DNA of 64,000 nucleotides, from NCBI RefSeq assembly GCF_021869535.1, contig NW_026262679.1:46050426-46114425 (forward strand), written 5' to 3'. Positions within the stretch are counted from its first letter, which is position 1; every line of letters starts with the position of its first letter. The DNA is from Mytilus californianus (taxonomy: Eukaryota; Mollusca; Bivalvia; Mytilida; Mytilidae). Shown piece by piece: positions 12,923-25,270 of this stretch. Position numbers and translations under genes: made by a program. The notes below the pieces were generated by a model. It searched no databases, was not told the origin of the DNA, and saw only the letters and a list, made by a program, of their open reading frames with translations.

Positions 12923-13466
12923 TAGTCCCCTATCGACGAAGTCGAAGGGGACTTTAGGTTTGCACTCCGTCCGTCTGTCTGTTTGTCTGTCCTTCTGTCA
13001 GTCCGGCAAATCAGTTTTCCACACTTTTTTTCTTCATGCTTGAAGATATTGATTTGATATTTGGTATGTAGTTTTATCATAACAAGTAACAGATTAAGTT
13101 CGAATTTTGTTCCGGTCTGATAATTTTGTGCAGAGTTATAGTCCTTGGACTTAAAAAATTCCCTCAAATATTCAGTTTTCTGCACTTTTTTTCGTCATTC
13201 TTGAAGATTATGATTTGATAATTGGTACGTTGTTTTATCATGACAAGTTACAGACCAAGTTTGAATTTCGTTTCTGTTTGATGATTTTTTGCAGAGTTAT
13301 GGTCCTTGGACTTAGAAAATTCACTTAAATTATCAGTTTTCCAAACTTTTTTTCGTCATGCTTGAAGATATTGACGATATTTGTTGTATAGTTTACACCA
13401 TGACCAGTTATAGATCAAGTTAGAATTTTGTTCCAGTACAATTAATTTTTAACCGGTAGGGGACTA
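12923..13466. mobile_element. Inverted-terminus repeat element (TAGTCCCCTA...TAGGGGACTA)
   Basis: The ends TAGTCCCCTATCG and CCGGTAGGGGACTA are inverted copies. Between them about three diverged ~165-bp subrepeats occur, with landmarks TTCGTCATGCTTGAAGATATTGA and GCAGAGTTATRGTCCTTGGACTTA. A second copy in reverse orientation begins at 63603. Short, no ORF: MITE-like. Confidence 0.7.
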
Positions 13467-13969
13467 TGTACATGTATTGCCATGCAATACTCTCAGAATG
13501 CTTGTTTGAAAAGATTTTATATTTGCAATTCACAAACCATTTATATGATCACAATCTGGTGTTACAATCAATATCAAAATAATGTAGTATGATAAAAGAG
13601 TAGCACATAAGTATACAAATGTAGACAAAAAGGACATATATTAACAAAATTATGTAAATCACAGGTTACCATTAAGGGGTTATCTATGATTGTGCTTGGC
13701 AATGTTAATTTTATTTTTTTAAATTTGAGCACTGACAGAATTGCCTATAGGAAACAGTTATTTTAATTATAGAAGAATTTAAAGAGAAAACTATCTGTGG
13801 GTTAAATCTACCCTGCTGCAGGTAAATGCAGCCTCAACAGCAGAGGAGGTAGAGTATGGATGCCGAAAAGAGCTGGTCTCGACTATTCAACATCCATACA
13901 GGGAAGGAAGTAAGTATAATGTTTCTTAAAATAATTTTTATCATTCAAATGTTTAAAAAATATATTAAT

Positions 13970-14190
13970 ACAAAAATGAGGAAATGTGGTATGATTTCCA
14001 ATGAGACAACTCCCCACAAGAGACCAAATGACACAGAAATTAACATCTACAGGTCACCGCACAATCTTCAACAATGAGCAAAGCTCATATTGCATAATCG
14101 GCCATAAAAGGCTCCAAAATGACAAATCTAAAACCATTCAAACAAGAAAACTAACAGCCTGATTGATGTACAAAATAATGAATGAAAAAT
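13970..14190 (+). repeat. Copy of the 'GATTGCCAATGAGACAAC' repeat
   Basis: Same landmarks in the same order (ATGATTTCCAATGAGACAACTC, CACAAGAGACCAAATGACACAG, TCTTCAACAATGAGCAAAGC, CATAAAAGGCTCC, AAAACTAACAGCCTGATT). Intronic. Confidence 0.75.
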
Positions 14191-14519
14191 GCACATATTT
14201 ATTTAGCACCAATAGTTATAGTTCTGTTCTGTATATCATTACTGTGTGACTTTTTTTGATGATCAATGTATGTAATAGTAGACCAAGTATTCTGTTTTTA
14301 ATTTTGCTACCTATGTATATTATCTATAGCTTTGTTATTTTTCTTTCAGCTGTTTTCCATCTACATCTATTGTCCCATTTGATGTCACGTCCAATACAAC
14401 AGCACTGCAAAAAAATACCAGCAGTACCTGCAACTGATCCTGCCACCGCTGACACCCCCAGCTAGACCATCATTTTCACACTTGGTTTGGGTGCCTGCCA
14501 ATCCAAGAAATGCGTAAGA

Positions 14520-15370
14520 TATCAAAGTTGTATGCCTCACTTTATCCTGCAATCAGTTAACTATTGTACAAATAACAGGTACACAAATAAATTTTTGCTT
14601 TATTTGTACATGTACAAATAAAGTCTACAGTTACCCCACTTCCATGTTGAGCAAGCTGTAATGGGGATATTTCTTTTGGCGTAACAGTTCATTTTGGGGT
14701 CCTCTTCGCAGTCTGCGATTTCTTAGAAAAAAATAGATTTGGATTTGGATTTTAACAACTAAAGTTTCAAGTGTCGGTGTAAATTGCAGGATAAAAACAA
14801 TATATGTACATTGTCAGAAAATATCAAATTTATTTGTAATCGGTACGAAACCGGAGAAAAGCTCTGAGAGCCTCTCTTTTAATCCTGTTTCTAAAGCTCA
14901 TACAAATAAATTTGATATTTCCCAACAATGTACATATATTTTGTATATTTATCATGCTCATTCCAAAGATATTCACTCAAAATATATCATGTTAACAATG
15001 TCTGTGTATTACATTTGTAAAGTTATTTCCATGATCACTCACATCATTTACCAATAAATATATAGTGTGTGAAATGGCTATGTATCTCTAATGTCAAAAC
15101 TAAGGCTTACAATTTCATTAAGGTTGCTGTAAAGTGTGATTTTCATGTTCCTTAGGAGTGACTAAAAGATATATTATGTTCTAGGGAGTTCAGCAAATTT
15201 TCTGAAGAATTTTTTAAAATTTATCTGACTTGAATTCAACCTAATTACATACTACATCAAAAAGCATTTTGGAGTAAATTGAAATATATTTATAGACACC
15301 TAAATGCATATTTTTTTTACTTTTGAATTTAGTTATACTTGTATGATAATTTTTTTATTATTTTCTTCAT
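14520..15370. other. Intron of the vertnin-like gene
   Basis: Contains an imperfect inverted repeat around AGGATAAAAACAATATATGTACATTGTC (about 14790) and ACAATGTACATATATT (about 14925). No coding exon is evident. Confidence 0.4.
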
Positions 15371-15374
15371 ATAG

Positions 15375-15644
15375 TTTTGCATCTATCAACCATGTGGTTC
15401 CAGCTGTTTGCTCATTGGGACCTTATGGAAGCAGTATTGAGGATTGTGTGTTCCTTGGCCTTGGGTTGTGCTGTTTTATGGTCAGCCACCACAAGGATAT
15501 AACCCCAGGCTGGGTGGAATGTACCCTTTGTGGACAGTGGGTTCATGACACATGCATGGGTGTCACTGCAGCAGCCTTTAGCTTGCAGGATGATTTCCCA
15601 TGTGAATGTGATTGCCTGCAAAATGGAGATTTAAAACTGAAAAG
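15375..15644 (+). other. PHD-like zinc-cluster exon
   Basis: This 270-nt exon runs from FASINHVVPAVC through a linker to GWVECTLCGQWVHDTCMG and FPCECDCL. The order C-x2-C-x3-W-x-H-x2-C with a later CxCxC matches a degenerate PHD finger. The first Cys pair of a full PHD is not evident. It joins in phase to a short exon at 15922. Confidence 0.6.
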
Positions 15645-17039
15645 GTAAAAAAAGTACCTAGTTCTCATAAAAAAAAAACTCTTCCTTTATCCGGTCTAAT
15701 TTACCCAAATATAAAATTCTGTGTTTTCAATACTTAGTATTTTCATTTTTACGGAAATTGTACCAAAATGTTTCTAAAAGTTTTTTCTATATTTTTTGTT
15801 GAATGTAAGTTGGTTTTATTTTTATGTACACCATTTAGAGATAAGTTTTATGCTATTGGAAAAGTATTTTGTATTGTGTTAGCTATTCTACATTGCATAC
15901 TTATTTTTTTTTATATTTCAGCATTGAATACTACACAACTTTGCAGGTTAAAGACCTGGATATGGATTTCAATGTAAGTGTATATTATGAAAGAACAAAC
16001 ATGACCATTTATTGAATGATGCTGACTCAGACCACTACAAATGAAAACTAAAATGAGAAGAAAGACAAGTTATGCAAATATTATGTATTTTGTCTTTTAT
16101 ATCTAGTAAATAGTCAAAATATGATTTTTTTTTTTTTAAACAGTATGCCATACTTTCTGTGCTACAGTTCTACAGGTGATGAAATATTAGATAAATGTGG
16201 TACCAAACCCCTTGACTAAAATTAATTTGGCTCGTTTAATTTTCATAAAATTTGGACAAAAAATTTACTTTGAGCCTTTGACAAAAATATAAAAATTTCA
16301 AAAAACCTGAACCACACAGTTTATCAGAAAAATTCATTGGATCTATAGCAGTTTGACATACACTAATTTTGATCATTCAAAAGCTTAATATTTCCTTACA
16401 ATAAAACGTGATTTAAACGTTCAGCTGATTTTTACAGAGTTATCTCCCTGTTGTGTTATGTGCCACCTTAAAAAGGCATTTTTAAGGTCCACAGAGTACT
16501 GATTTTAGATGAAATTTCAATATTAGAACATTCTGTTGACATGTAAACTTCTAAATCAAAGAGGAATACATGTTGAAATGTGATATTTTCAAACTGATAC
16601 TTTCAGATGATAGTCGACAAAGTGGCACAAATGCACAGCCTGAGAAAAGAGTTTTCCAGGGAAGCAAATGGAAAACTCAAATGGGCTTTGAGAAGTGGTC
16701 GGTTTGGTCCATTTACAGACGAGTTTGTAAGTTTTAGTAATTAATGTTATTGCAGTATATATCAAATGGTATAAAAAAAAGTTGTAGTTACTTTTATCTT
16801 CAAAGTCATGCCATTTGATAACAATGTTTTTACCTCAGCAATAAAAAGTTTTAAGAAATCATTTTTATAATAATTGTATTCAAATGTTTCTGAAAAATGA
16901 GAAAAAAATTAATTTGGAGGTAGCTACAAAATCTGATTGTTGTATTTTTCATTTTCTTCAGGTTGACACTGAATACCAGTTTGATCACAAATGTTGGAGT
17001 AGAAAAGCTCCACCTTATACCGGATTTATATATGCCTGA

Positions 17040-17310
17040 GGTAAATCACATTTGTTTTACATATGAAAAGTATGCTTTAATTATATTCATCTCTTATTCA
17101 ATTGTAAAATCTTGAACAAAATAATCTTTTGAGTAAATGAGGCTTGCTTGTTTATATGTAGATACAAAATGAGTTGATATATACAAAACTAGAACATTCA
17201 TTTATTATTTCAATTTTAAGTCAGACTTAAAGGAATATTTATAATTGTTTCTTTGGGAAAATCAAAGTATAATTGATTTGTTAGGTTAAAATTGGAAATT
17301 CTTATTTTTA
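17040..17310. other. Possible 3' region of the vertnin-like gene
   Basis: The stop codon at 17037-17039 is followed at once by GGTAAAT, a fair splice donor. The final exon could therefore continue into an untranslated 3' exon. No clear polyadenylation signal was located close by. Confidence 0.35.
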
Positions 17311-17470
17311 TACGACTGCAAAAAAATTTTTGTGGTCGTATATTGGTATGACGTTGGCGTCGTCATCGTCGTCATCAGATTTTTTTTTCCTTTTTTTTCT
17401 TTAAAATTTTCCATTTTAAATTGGTTATTTCTGATTTATATATAAAAGCAAATAATAATGATATGGTTTG
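17311..17470. repeat. Dispersed repeat end with ATACGAC...GTCGTAT hairpin
   Basis: ATACGACTGCAAAAAAATTTTTGTGGTCGTAT can fold on itself. It is followed by TTGGCGTCGTCATCGTCGTCATC, a GTC-rich stretch typical of a dispersed molluscan repeat. No coding sequence. Confidence 0.5.
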
Positions 17471-17529
17471 AATAGGTAAATTAAAAATTTTTAAGTTCTT
17501 AGACCACTTTCATTCTGTGTGAGAAACCT

Positions 17530-18000
17530 ATGCTGTGTCAAATATTTAATTACAATCCAAATTCAGTGCTGTATCAAGCTTGAATGTTGTGTCCATACTT
17601 GCCCCAACTGTTCAGGGTTCAACCTCTGCGGTGGTATCAAGCTGCGCCCCAGCGGAGCATTTTATTTTAAATCAAATGATTGTGTTGATATTATTTTCTT
17701 TTGGCTTAATTTTAGACTTATTTTATTTAGCATATTATTCTTGTTATTTTTTTTTAGGTTTGATACAAGTTCTATGTGAAAAAGAAGAAGTAAACAGGCT
17801 TGTGGATGAACTGGTTCTTCTGAGACATAAATAATTTTAATTATCTAAATGCAGCATGGAAAATGAGATGTCAAATTATTACTTAACATTGTATCATTTG
17901 TGTTGTTTTCTGCTGTTTATCATTGTGTAATATATGTTTTGATTGCCATAGCATGTAAATGTTTTTTGCAAATAAACTCATTCATTCATTCATTCATATT
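17530..18000 (+). mobile_element. Retroelement 3' remnant with ATTC tail
   Basis: It contains an open tail encoding EEVNRLVDELVLLRHK then TAA (17832-17834). After ~130 bp comes AATAAACTCATTCATTCATTCATTC, a short-repeat tail of the kind found at 3' ends of some non-LTR elements. Only the tail is visible; no reverse transcriptase motif was found. Confidence 0.4.
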
Positions 18001-19085
18001 CAGTTTAAATTTACAATGTAGGAGTCATATGTGTGTGTATAGATTAAAGTTTATGTCTATTTTTTAATTGTAAAAATCATTTGTCTAATTACTATTTTAC
18101 CATGAATAATACAGAAAATATGTTTTACCTGTTATTAACTAAGTAATATGTATTGTTCAATGTCTACAATCGTTGAAATAGTTGAAATTGACAGTGGTAT
18201 CTCATTTATATTGACCATATATTATACAATCAGTGATATATCATACAAGTACACACCAATGTTTTATGAAATAACTAGTTATTTACATATGTTATATTGC
18301 TATTCAAATTTGTTTTATTTATAATATTACTATTAATAAACATCAGAAGCTTAGATCCTATTACTGTTATTCCTAATAGGAATCCATCAACTACAATAAC
18401 ATCAGAAAATTTGTTGGAAATGTTTTAATCAATTTTTTTCCATCAAACCTGATTAATTATATTTAATTAATTATATTTCTTTGTAAAATATTTAATTTTA
18501 AGTTTAGGACTGTTAGTTCATCTGTTGGGCATGTATAAACTTTTTTTTTTTTTATAATTATGAATAAATATTTTTAAAATTTATTTGTTTATTATTTGTG
18601 CTGCAAATGTATCCAAATGTAAAGAAGATAACTTTACATAATAAGTTATGAAAAGGGCAACATCATTTACAGATATCTTTTTCATCTGTTCTTTCAGAAC
18701 TTTGATTTAATCAAAAGTTTATCAATGATATGCTGTTTTTAATTACAAACTGGCAGATCGCTCCAAATATTCCAAAAATGGTGGTAAATATACATGTATT
18801 TACCAAAATTAAAATACTGCATGTCATAATATTCTTAAGAACATGGACAGGACTCCATACTTGAAAATAAAAGCCAATGACTTCATGAATCAGTGCATCA
18901 AATTCATGTCTTAAGCGTTCATCGCACCAATTTATCAATGAAATGCATGCAACTTCATTCATACAACCAAACGACCATTTCTTTTTACTTTATATTCTCA
19001 ACCAAAAAAAACTACAGTTAAGCAGATGTAAATCAAATCTTCTTTTTTTTTCAAAATTTTAGCCCCAAAAAATTTGTCAGTCCCT
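18000..19085. other. Non-coding AT-rich DNA
   Basis: No supported gene. An 83-codon minus-strand frame (18711-18962) encodes a hydrophobic C-terminal half but matches nothing I recognise and has no exon context. Confidence 0.35.
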
Positions 19086-19089
19086 TTTT

Positions 19090-19730
19090 AGCTCACCGTG
19101 GCCCGAAGGGCCCCATGTGAGCTTATGCCATCACTTGGCGTCCGTCGTCTGTCGTCGTAGACTATTTAAAAAATCTTCTCCTCTGAAACTACTGGGCCAA
19201 ATACCTTCAAACTTTAACTAAATGTTCCTTAGGGTATCTAGTTTATAAATTGTATCTGAAGTTTTGATCCATCGACAAACATGGCTGCCATGGCTAAAAA
19301 TAGAACATAGGGGTCAAATGCAGTTTTTGGCTTATATCTCAAAAACTAAAGCTTTTAGAGCAAATCTGACATGGGGTAAAATTGTTCAATTGGTCAAGAT
19401 CTATCAGCTCTGAAATTTTCAGACGAATCGAACAACCCATTGTTGGGTTGCTGCCACCGAATCGGTTGTTTTAACAAAATTTTGCAGTTTTTTGTTATTA
19501 TTTTGAATATTATTATAGATATATATAAACTGTAAGCAGCAATAATGTTCAGCAAAGTAAGATCTACAAAAAAGTGAATATGACCATAATTGTCAATTGA
19601 CCCCTTAAGGAGTTATTGCCCTTTAAAGACAATTTTACACAATTTGTTCATCAAGTTTGCTAACATTTAAAAATCTTCTCGTCTGAAATACAGGTGAGCG
19701 ATTCAGGCTCTTGAGAGCCTCTTGTTTTTA
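19090..19730. repeat. Dispersed repeat starting AGCTCACCGTGGCCCGAAGGGCC
   Basis: It opens with a GC-rich dyad (GGCCCGAAGGGCC) and CATCACTTGGCGTCCGTCGTC. It closes with ACAGGTGAGCGATTCAGGCTCTTGAGAGCCTCTTG, which contains an inverted partner of GGTGAGC. From memory this family is abundant in bivalves. No ORF. Confidence 0.65.
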
Positions 19731-20064
19731 TACCCATCGATGTCAACATAATAAAGTTTTTGTGTCAATGATGAAGTTAATTTTTATCTGTAAAGCAAAG
19801 AACTCAGTATAATTATATGGCTTCACTTGACAGGTGTCAAACCTACTATTATTCAACTTCATCAAAAATTACCTTGACCAAAAACTTTAACCTGAAGCGG
19901 TACAAAAAAATGAAAGGACGAACGACCGAAAAACATAATGCCCGTAAGTGGGGCATGAAACAAAAATGCCAATATTCTATATGTATGACATGGTATCAAA
20001 TGAAACTATATTGTACCAGGTGCAAAACGTCAACTACAGATTAGCATAATACCACATTGAACAA

Positions 20065-23000
20065 TATATACCCATCGAATAACTCCGTCTCATTGGTGTA
20101 TGAATGTTATATAGGGTTTATACCAATTGAATAACTCCATCTCATTGGTGTATGAATGTTATATAGGGTTTATACCAATTAAATAACTCTGTCTCATTGG
20201 TGTATAAACGTTATATAGGGTATATACCAATCGAATAACTCTGTCTCATTGGTGTATGAATGTTATATAGGGTTTATACCAATTGAATAACTCCATCTCA
20301 TTGGTGTATGAATGTTATATAGGGTTTATACCAATTAAATAACTCTGTCTCATTGGTGTATAAACGTTATATAGGGTATATACCCATCGAATAACTCTGT
20401 CTCATTGGTGTATGAATGTTATATAGGGTTTATACCCATTGAATAACTCCGTCTCATTGGTGTATGAACGTTAAATAGGGTTTATACCAATTAAATAACT
20501 CTGTCTCATTGGTGTATGAACGTTATATACGGTTTATACCCACCGAATAACTCTGTCTAATTGGTGTATGAATGTTATATAGGGTTTATACAAATTGAAT
20601 AACTCTGTCTCACTAGTGTATGAATGTTATATAGGGTTTATACCCATCGAATAACTTTGTCTCATTGGTGTATGAACGTTATATAGGGTATATATCCATC
20701 GAATAACTCTGTCTCATTGGTGTATGAACGTTATATAGGGTTTATAACCATCGAATAACTCTGTCTCATTGGTGTATGAACGTTATATAGGGTATATATC
20801 CATCGAATAACTCTGTCTCATTGGTGTATGAACGTTATATAGGGTTTATACCCACCGAATAACTCTGTCTAATTGGTGTATGAATGTTATATAGGGTTTA
20901 TACCAATTGAATAACTCTGTCTCATTGGTGTATGAATGTTATATAGGGTTTATACCCATCGAATAACTTTGTCTCATTGGTGTATGAACGTTATATAGGG
21001 TATATATCCATCGAATAACTCTGTTTCATTGGTGTATGAACGTTATATAGGGTTTATAACCATCGAATAACTCTGTCTCATTGGTGTATGAATGTTATAT
21101 AGGGTTTATACCCATTGAATAACTCTGTCTCACTAGTGTATGAACGTTATATAGGGTTTATACCCATCGAATAACTTTGTCTCATTGGTGTATGAACGTT
21201 ATATAGGGTTTATACCCATCGAATAACTCTGTCTCACTAGTGTATGAACGTTATATAGGGTTTATAACCATCGAATAACTCTGTCTCATTGTTGTATGAA
21301 CGTTATATAGGGTTTATAACCATCGAATAACTCTGTCTCACTAGTGTATGAACGTTATATAGGGTATATACCCATCGAATAACTCGTGTCTCATTGGTGT
21401 ATGAATGTTATATATGGTTTATACCCATTGACTCTGTCTCATTGGTGTATGAATGTTATATAGGGTTTATACCCATCGAATAACTCTGTCTCATTGGTGT
21501 ATGAACGTTATATAGGGTATATACCCATCGAATAACTCTGTCTCATTGGTGTATGAACGTTATATAGGGTATATACCAATCGAATAACTCTGTCTCATTG
21601 GTGTATGAACGTTATATAGGGTATATATCCATCGAATAACTCTGTCTCATTGGTGTATGAACGTTATATAGGGTTTATAACCATCGAATAACTCTGTCTC
21701 ACTAGTGTATGAACGTTATATAGGGTTTATAACCATCGAATAACTCTGTCTCATTGGTGTATGAATGTTATATAGGGTTTATACCCATTGAATAACTCTG
21801 TCTCACTAGTGTATGAACGTTATATAGGGTTTATAACCATCGAATAACTCAGTCTCACTAGTGTATGAACGTTATATAGGGTTTATACACATCGAATAAC
21901 TCTGTCTCATTGGTGTATGAACGTTATATAGGGTTTATACCAATTGAATAACTCTGTCTCACTAGTGTATGAATGTTATATAGGGTTTATACCCATCGAA
22001 TAACTCTGTCTCATTGGTGTATGAACGTTATATAGGGTTTATACCCATCGAATAACTCTGTCTTATTGGTGTATGAACGTTATATAGGGTATATACCCAT
22101 CGAATAACTCCGTCTCACTAGTGTATGAACGTTATATAGGGTATATACCCATCGAATAACTCTGTCTCATTGGTGTATAAACGTTATATAGGGTATATAC
22201 CCATCGAATAACTCTGTCTCATTGGTGTATGAACGTTATATATGGTATATACCCATCGAATAACTCTGTCTTATTGGTGTATGAACGTTATATAGGGTAT
22301 ATACCCATCGAATAACTCCGTCTCACTAGTGTATGAACGTTATATAGGGTATATACCCATCGAATAACTCTGTCTCATTGGTGTATGAACGTTATATAGG
22401 GTATATACCCATCGAATAACTCCGTCTCACTAGTGTATGAACGTTATATAGGGTATATACCCATCGAATAACTCTGTCTCATTGGTGTATAAACGTTATA
22501 TAGGGTATATACCCATCGAATAACTCTGTCTCATTGGTGTATGAATGTTATATAGGGTTTATACCCATCGAATAACTCTGTCTCACTAGTGTATGAACGT
22601 TATATAGGGTATATACCCATCGAATAACTCTGTCTCATTGGTGTATGAACGTTATATAGGGTATATACCCATCGAATAACTCCGTCTCACTAGTGTATGA
22701 ACGTTATATAGGGTATATACCCATCGAATAACTCTGTCTCATTGGTGTATAAACGTTATATAGGGTATATACCCATCGAATAACTCTGTCTCATTGGTGT
22801 ATGAATGTTATATAGGGTTTATACCCATTGAATAACTCTGTCTCACTAGTGTATGAACGTTATATAGGGTTTATAACCATCGAATAACTCTGTCTCACTA
22901 GTGTATGAACGTTATATAGGGTATATACCCATCGAATAACTCTGTCTCACTAGTGTATGAACGTTATATAGGGTATATACCCATCGAATAACTCTGTCTC

Positions 23001-23820
23001 ATTGGTGTATGAATGTTATATATGGTTTATACCCATTGAATGACTCTGTCTCATTGGTGTATAAATGTTATATAGGGTTTATACCAATCGAATAACTCTG
23101 TCTCATTGGTGTATGAATGTTATATATGGTTTATACCCATTGAATGACTCTGTCTCATTGGTGTATAAATGTTATATAGGGTTTATACCCATCGAATAAC
23201 TCTGTCTCATTGGTGTATGAACGTTATATAGGGTTTATAACCATCGAATAACTCTGTCTCACTAGTGTATGAACGTTATATAGGGTTTATAACCATCGAA
23301 TAACTCTGTCTCACTAGTGTATGAACGTTATATAGGGTATATACCCATCAAATAACTCTGTCTCATTGGTGTATGAACGTTATATAGGGTTTATAACCAT
23401 CGAATAACTCTTCTCACTAGTGTATGAACGTTATATAGGGTATATACCCATCGAATAACTCTGTCTCATTGGTGTATGAACGTTATATAGGGTTTATACC
23501 CATCGAATAACTCTTCTCACTAGTGTATGAACGTTATATAGGGTATATACCCATCGAATAACTCTGTCTCATTGGTGTATGAACGTTATATAGGGTTTAT
23601 AACCATCGAATAACTCTGTCTCACTAGTGTATGAACGTTATATAGGGTTTATAACCATCGAATGACTCTGTCTCACTAGTGTATGAACGTTATATAGGGT
23701 ATATACCCATCAAATAACTATGTCTCATAGGTGTATGAACGTTGTATAGGGTCTATTTCCACTATGTTTCATTGGTGTATGAACGTTATATAGAGCATAT
23801 ACTTATCAAATAACTCTGTA
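20065..23820. repeat. 52-bp satellite array, about 72 units
   Basis: The unit reads approximately CCCATCGAATAACTCTGTCTCATTGGTGTATGAACGTTATATAGGGTATATA. Spacing between successive ATATAGGG blocks is exactly 52 bp over long stretches. Two main variants, CATTGGTG and the palindrome CACTAGTG, are interspersed. Many units junction as GGGTATATACCC, a perfect 12-bp palindrome. The first units (to ~20,600) are more diverged (CCAATTGAATAA). Multi-unit blocks repeat, so there is higher-order structure. Confidence 0.95.
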
Positions 23821-23889
23821 TAAAAAGTAATTTAATTTGGCATTTTAATTAAAGTTGTCTTTTAGTTAGTCGTTTTACCTGTGTTGTCA

Positions 23890-24430
23890 CCGGTCTAGAA
23901 ACCGCTAGATTGATTGATTGATGTTTGTTTTACGTCCAGTGACAAATATTTCATTCATGTTCAGGACAAGATCATATTATCAATGAATACAATAGTTAGG
24001 TTATTTAACTGCTAGACTCCGTCCGTCCAACAGAGTATTTACATCCAGTGGCAAATATTTCATTCATGATCAGGACGGGAACAAACTTACCGTTGGGCAA
24101 TGAATACAATAGGTTGGCCAAATAACCGCAAGACTCGGCCGTCTGTCCAATTGAAGTGAAGGACCACAGACAAGTATATACACGACTGTATCTTAAATCC
24201 AAAGGCAATATATATATACAGACCGTATCTTAGAACAAATGTCAATACTTACAGACTGCATATAAGAACCACAGACAATGCATATAAACTATATTTAATA
24301 ACCATTATGTATAGACCTACGTACCCTATACAGACTGTACGTAAGAACCAGACAATACTTACAGACTGTATCTAAGTACCACAGACAATACTTACAGACT
24401 GTATCTAGGTGTGTCCATCACTCTAGACCA
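23890..24430. repeat. Dispersed repeat fragments plus ~36-bp short tandem repeats
   Basis: 23895-24000 and 24030-24150 carry two tandem copies of a segment with CCAGTGxCAAATATTTCATTCATG and ATCAATGAATACAATAG. From 24180 the motif AATACTTACAGACTGTATCTAAGTACCACAGAC repeats about five times with variation. Followed by a (TA)n run near 24450. Confidence 0.65.
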
Positions 24431-25250
24431 CTCTGCCACCTAGACTGATATATATATATATATATATACTGTTATTGCATTTGATTTGAAAAGATGAAGC
24501 TTGTTTGTGTAGCAGGTTTACTGACAATCCACTTTAGATAGACTTTGAATTGAAACATTATGACCCTACTCCAGTAACAGTACATGTAAGGGTTCTGTTT
24601 AAAAACAACTAATATTTTCCCTCATTATTTCTGGAAATATTCAAGAATGTATTTGAATATTTCATATTTCATACTGGTTTATCACGACCAGCGTTAAGAA
24701 TTGTCATACATGTAACATCAACCAATGTATTGGTTAGAATACCTTTCTCTATACTTACTTGGACAGTTGAACCATCTTAAAATTAGATGCAGCTTGTAGA
24801 TTCTACCAAAACCCATAAAAACATATGGTGTATACTGATCAAATATAACAGCAGCCACTCATAATATTCTAAGGGGTTTTAGTTATTTATTCAATAACCT
24901 GTAAATTGTAACATGTATTTCAATAAAAAATATAAGTGGTACATAAACTTTAAAAAATCAAAACCCCTTTTAAATACTGTAGAAGTGTTTTATTTTAGCA
25001 ATAATTAAAGTGTAAGCAATTGTCAGGCTTGTTTTATTTTAATTTGAAATTGAGGATGCAGTATCTGAAGAAGTGATTTTTATGTTGAACATCAGGTAAT
25101 ACATTATATCCAAATGTGAATAAAATTTTATTAGAGACAAACTGATTTATTATAGCACTTTCACAGTATTTAAAAAATAAGCTAAACAAAAAAAAAAGAT
25201 GTAACAAAGATTTCATCAATTATAGTACATACAAACAGCATGAAAAAAAA
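24431..25250. other. Non-coding AT-rich DNA
   Basis: No gene or repeat boundary recognised. It includes a short (TA)n tract near 24450-24470. Confidence 0.4.
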
Positions 25251-25270
25251 AAAAAAATAAATGTGGATAG

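Larger units (their letters stand above)
7871..17039 (+). pseudogene. Vertnin/OTU-like gene with PHD-like C-terminus, one frameshift
   Basis: Predicted exons: 7871-7950, 8685-8885, 12194-12351, 12556-12736, 13822-13909, 14350-14513, 15375-15644, 15922-15973, 16607-16726, 16962-17039 (TGA). All have GT-AG borders and compatible phases except at one point. The protein starts with an acidic QET-rich stretch. It then has FIPLSIGERTAYQSTANGNC, a vertnin/OTU-like start with the Gly-Asn-Cys box, followed by RPIQQHCKK and NHVVPAV blocks. It ends with a W-x-E-C-x2-C...W-x-H-x2-C PHD-like cluster. In exon 14350-14513 a run of seven A (14409-14415) puts the second half out of frame. One A fewer would restore both the frame and the phase to the next exon. 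Either a pseudogene or a base-call error. The 5' start was not found. Confidence 0.65.

Noticed and set aside
20065-23820. CRISPR-like array
   Set aside because: Units are contiguous with no unique spacers, and the genome is eukaryotic; it is a satellite.
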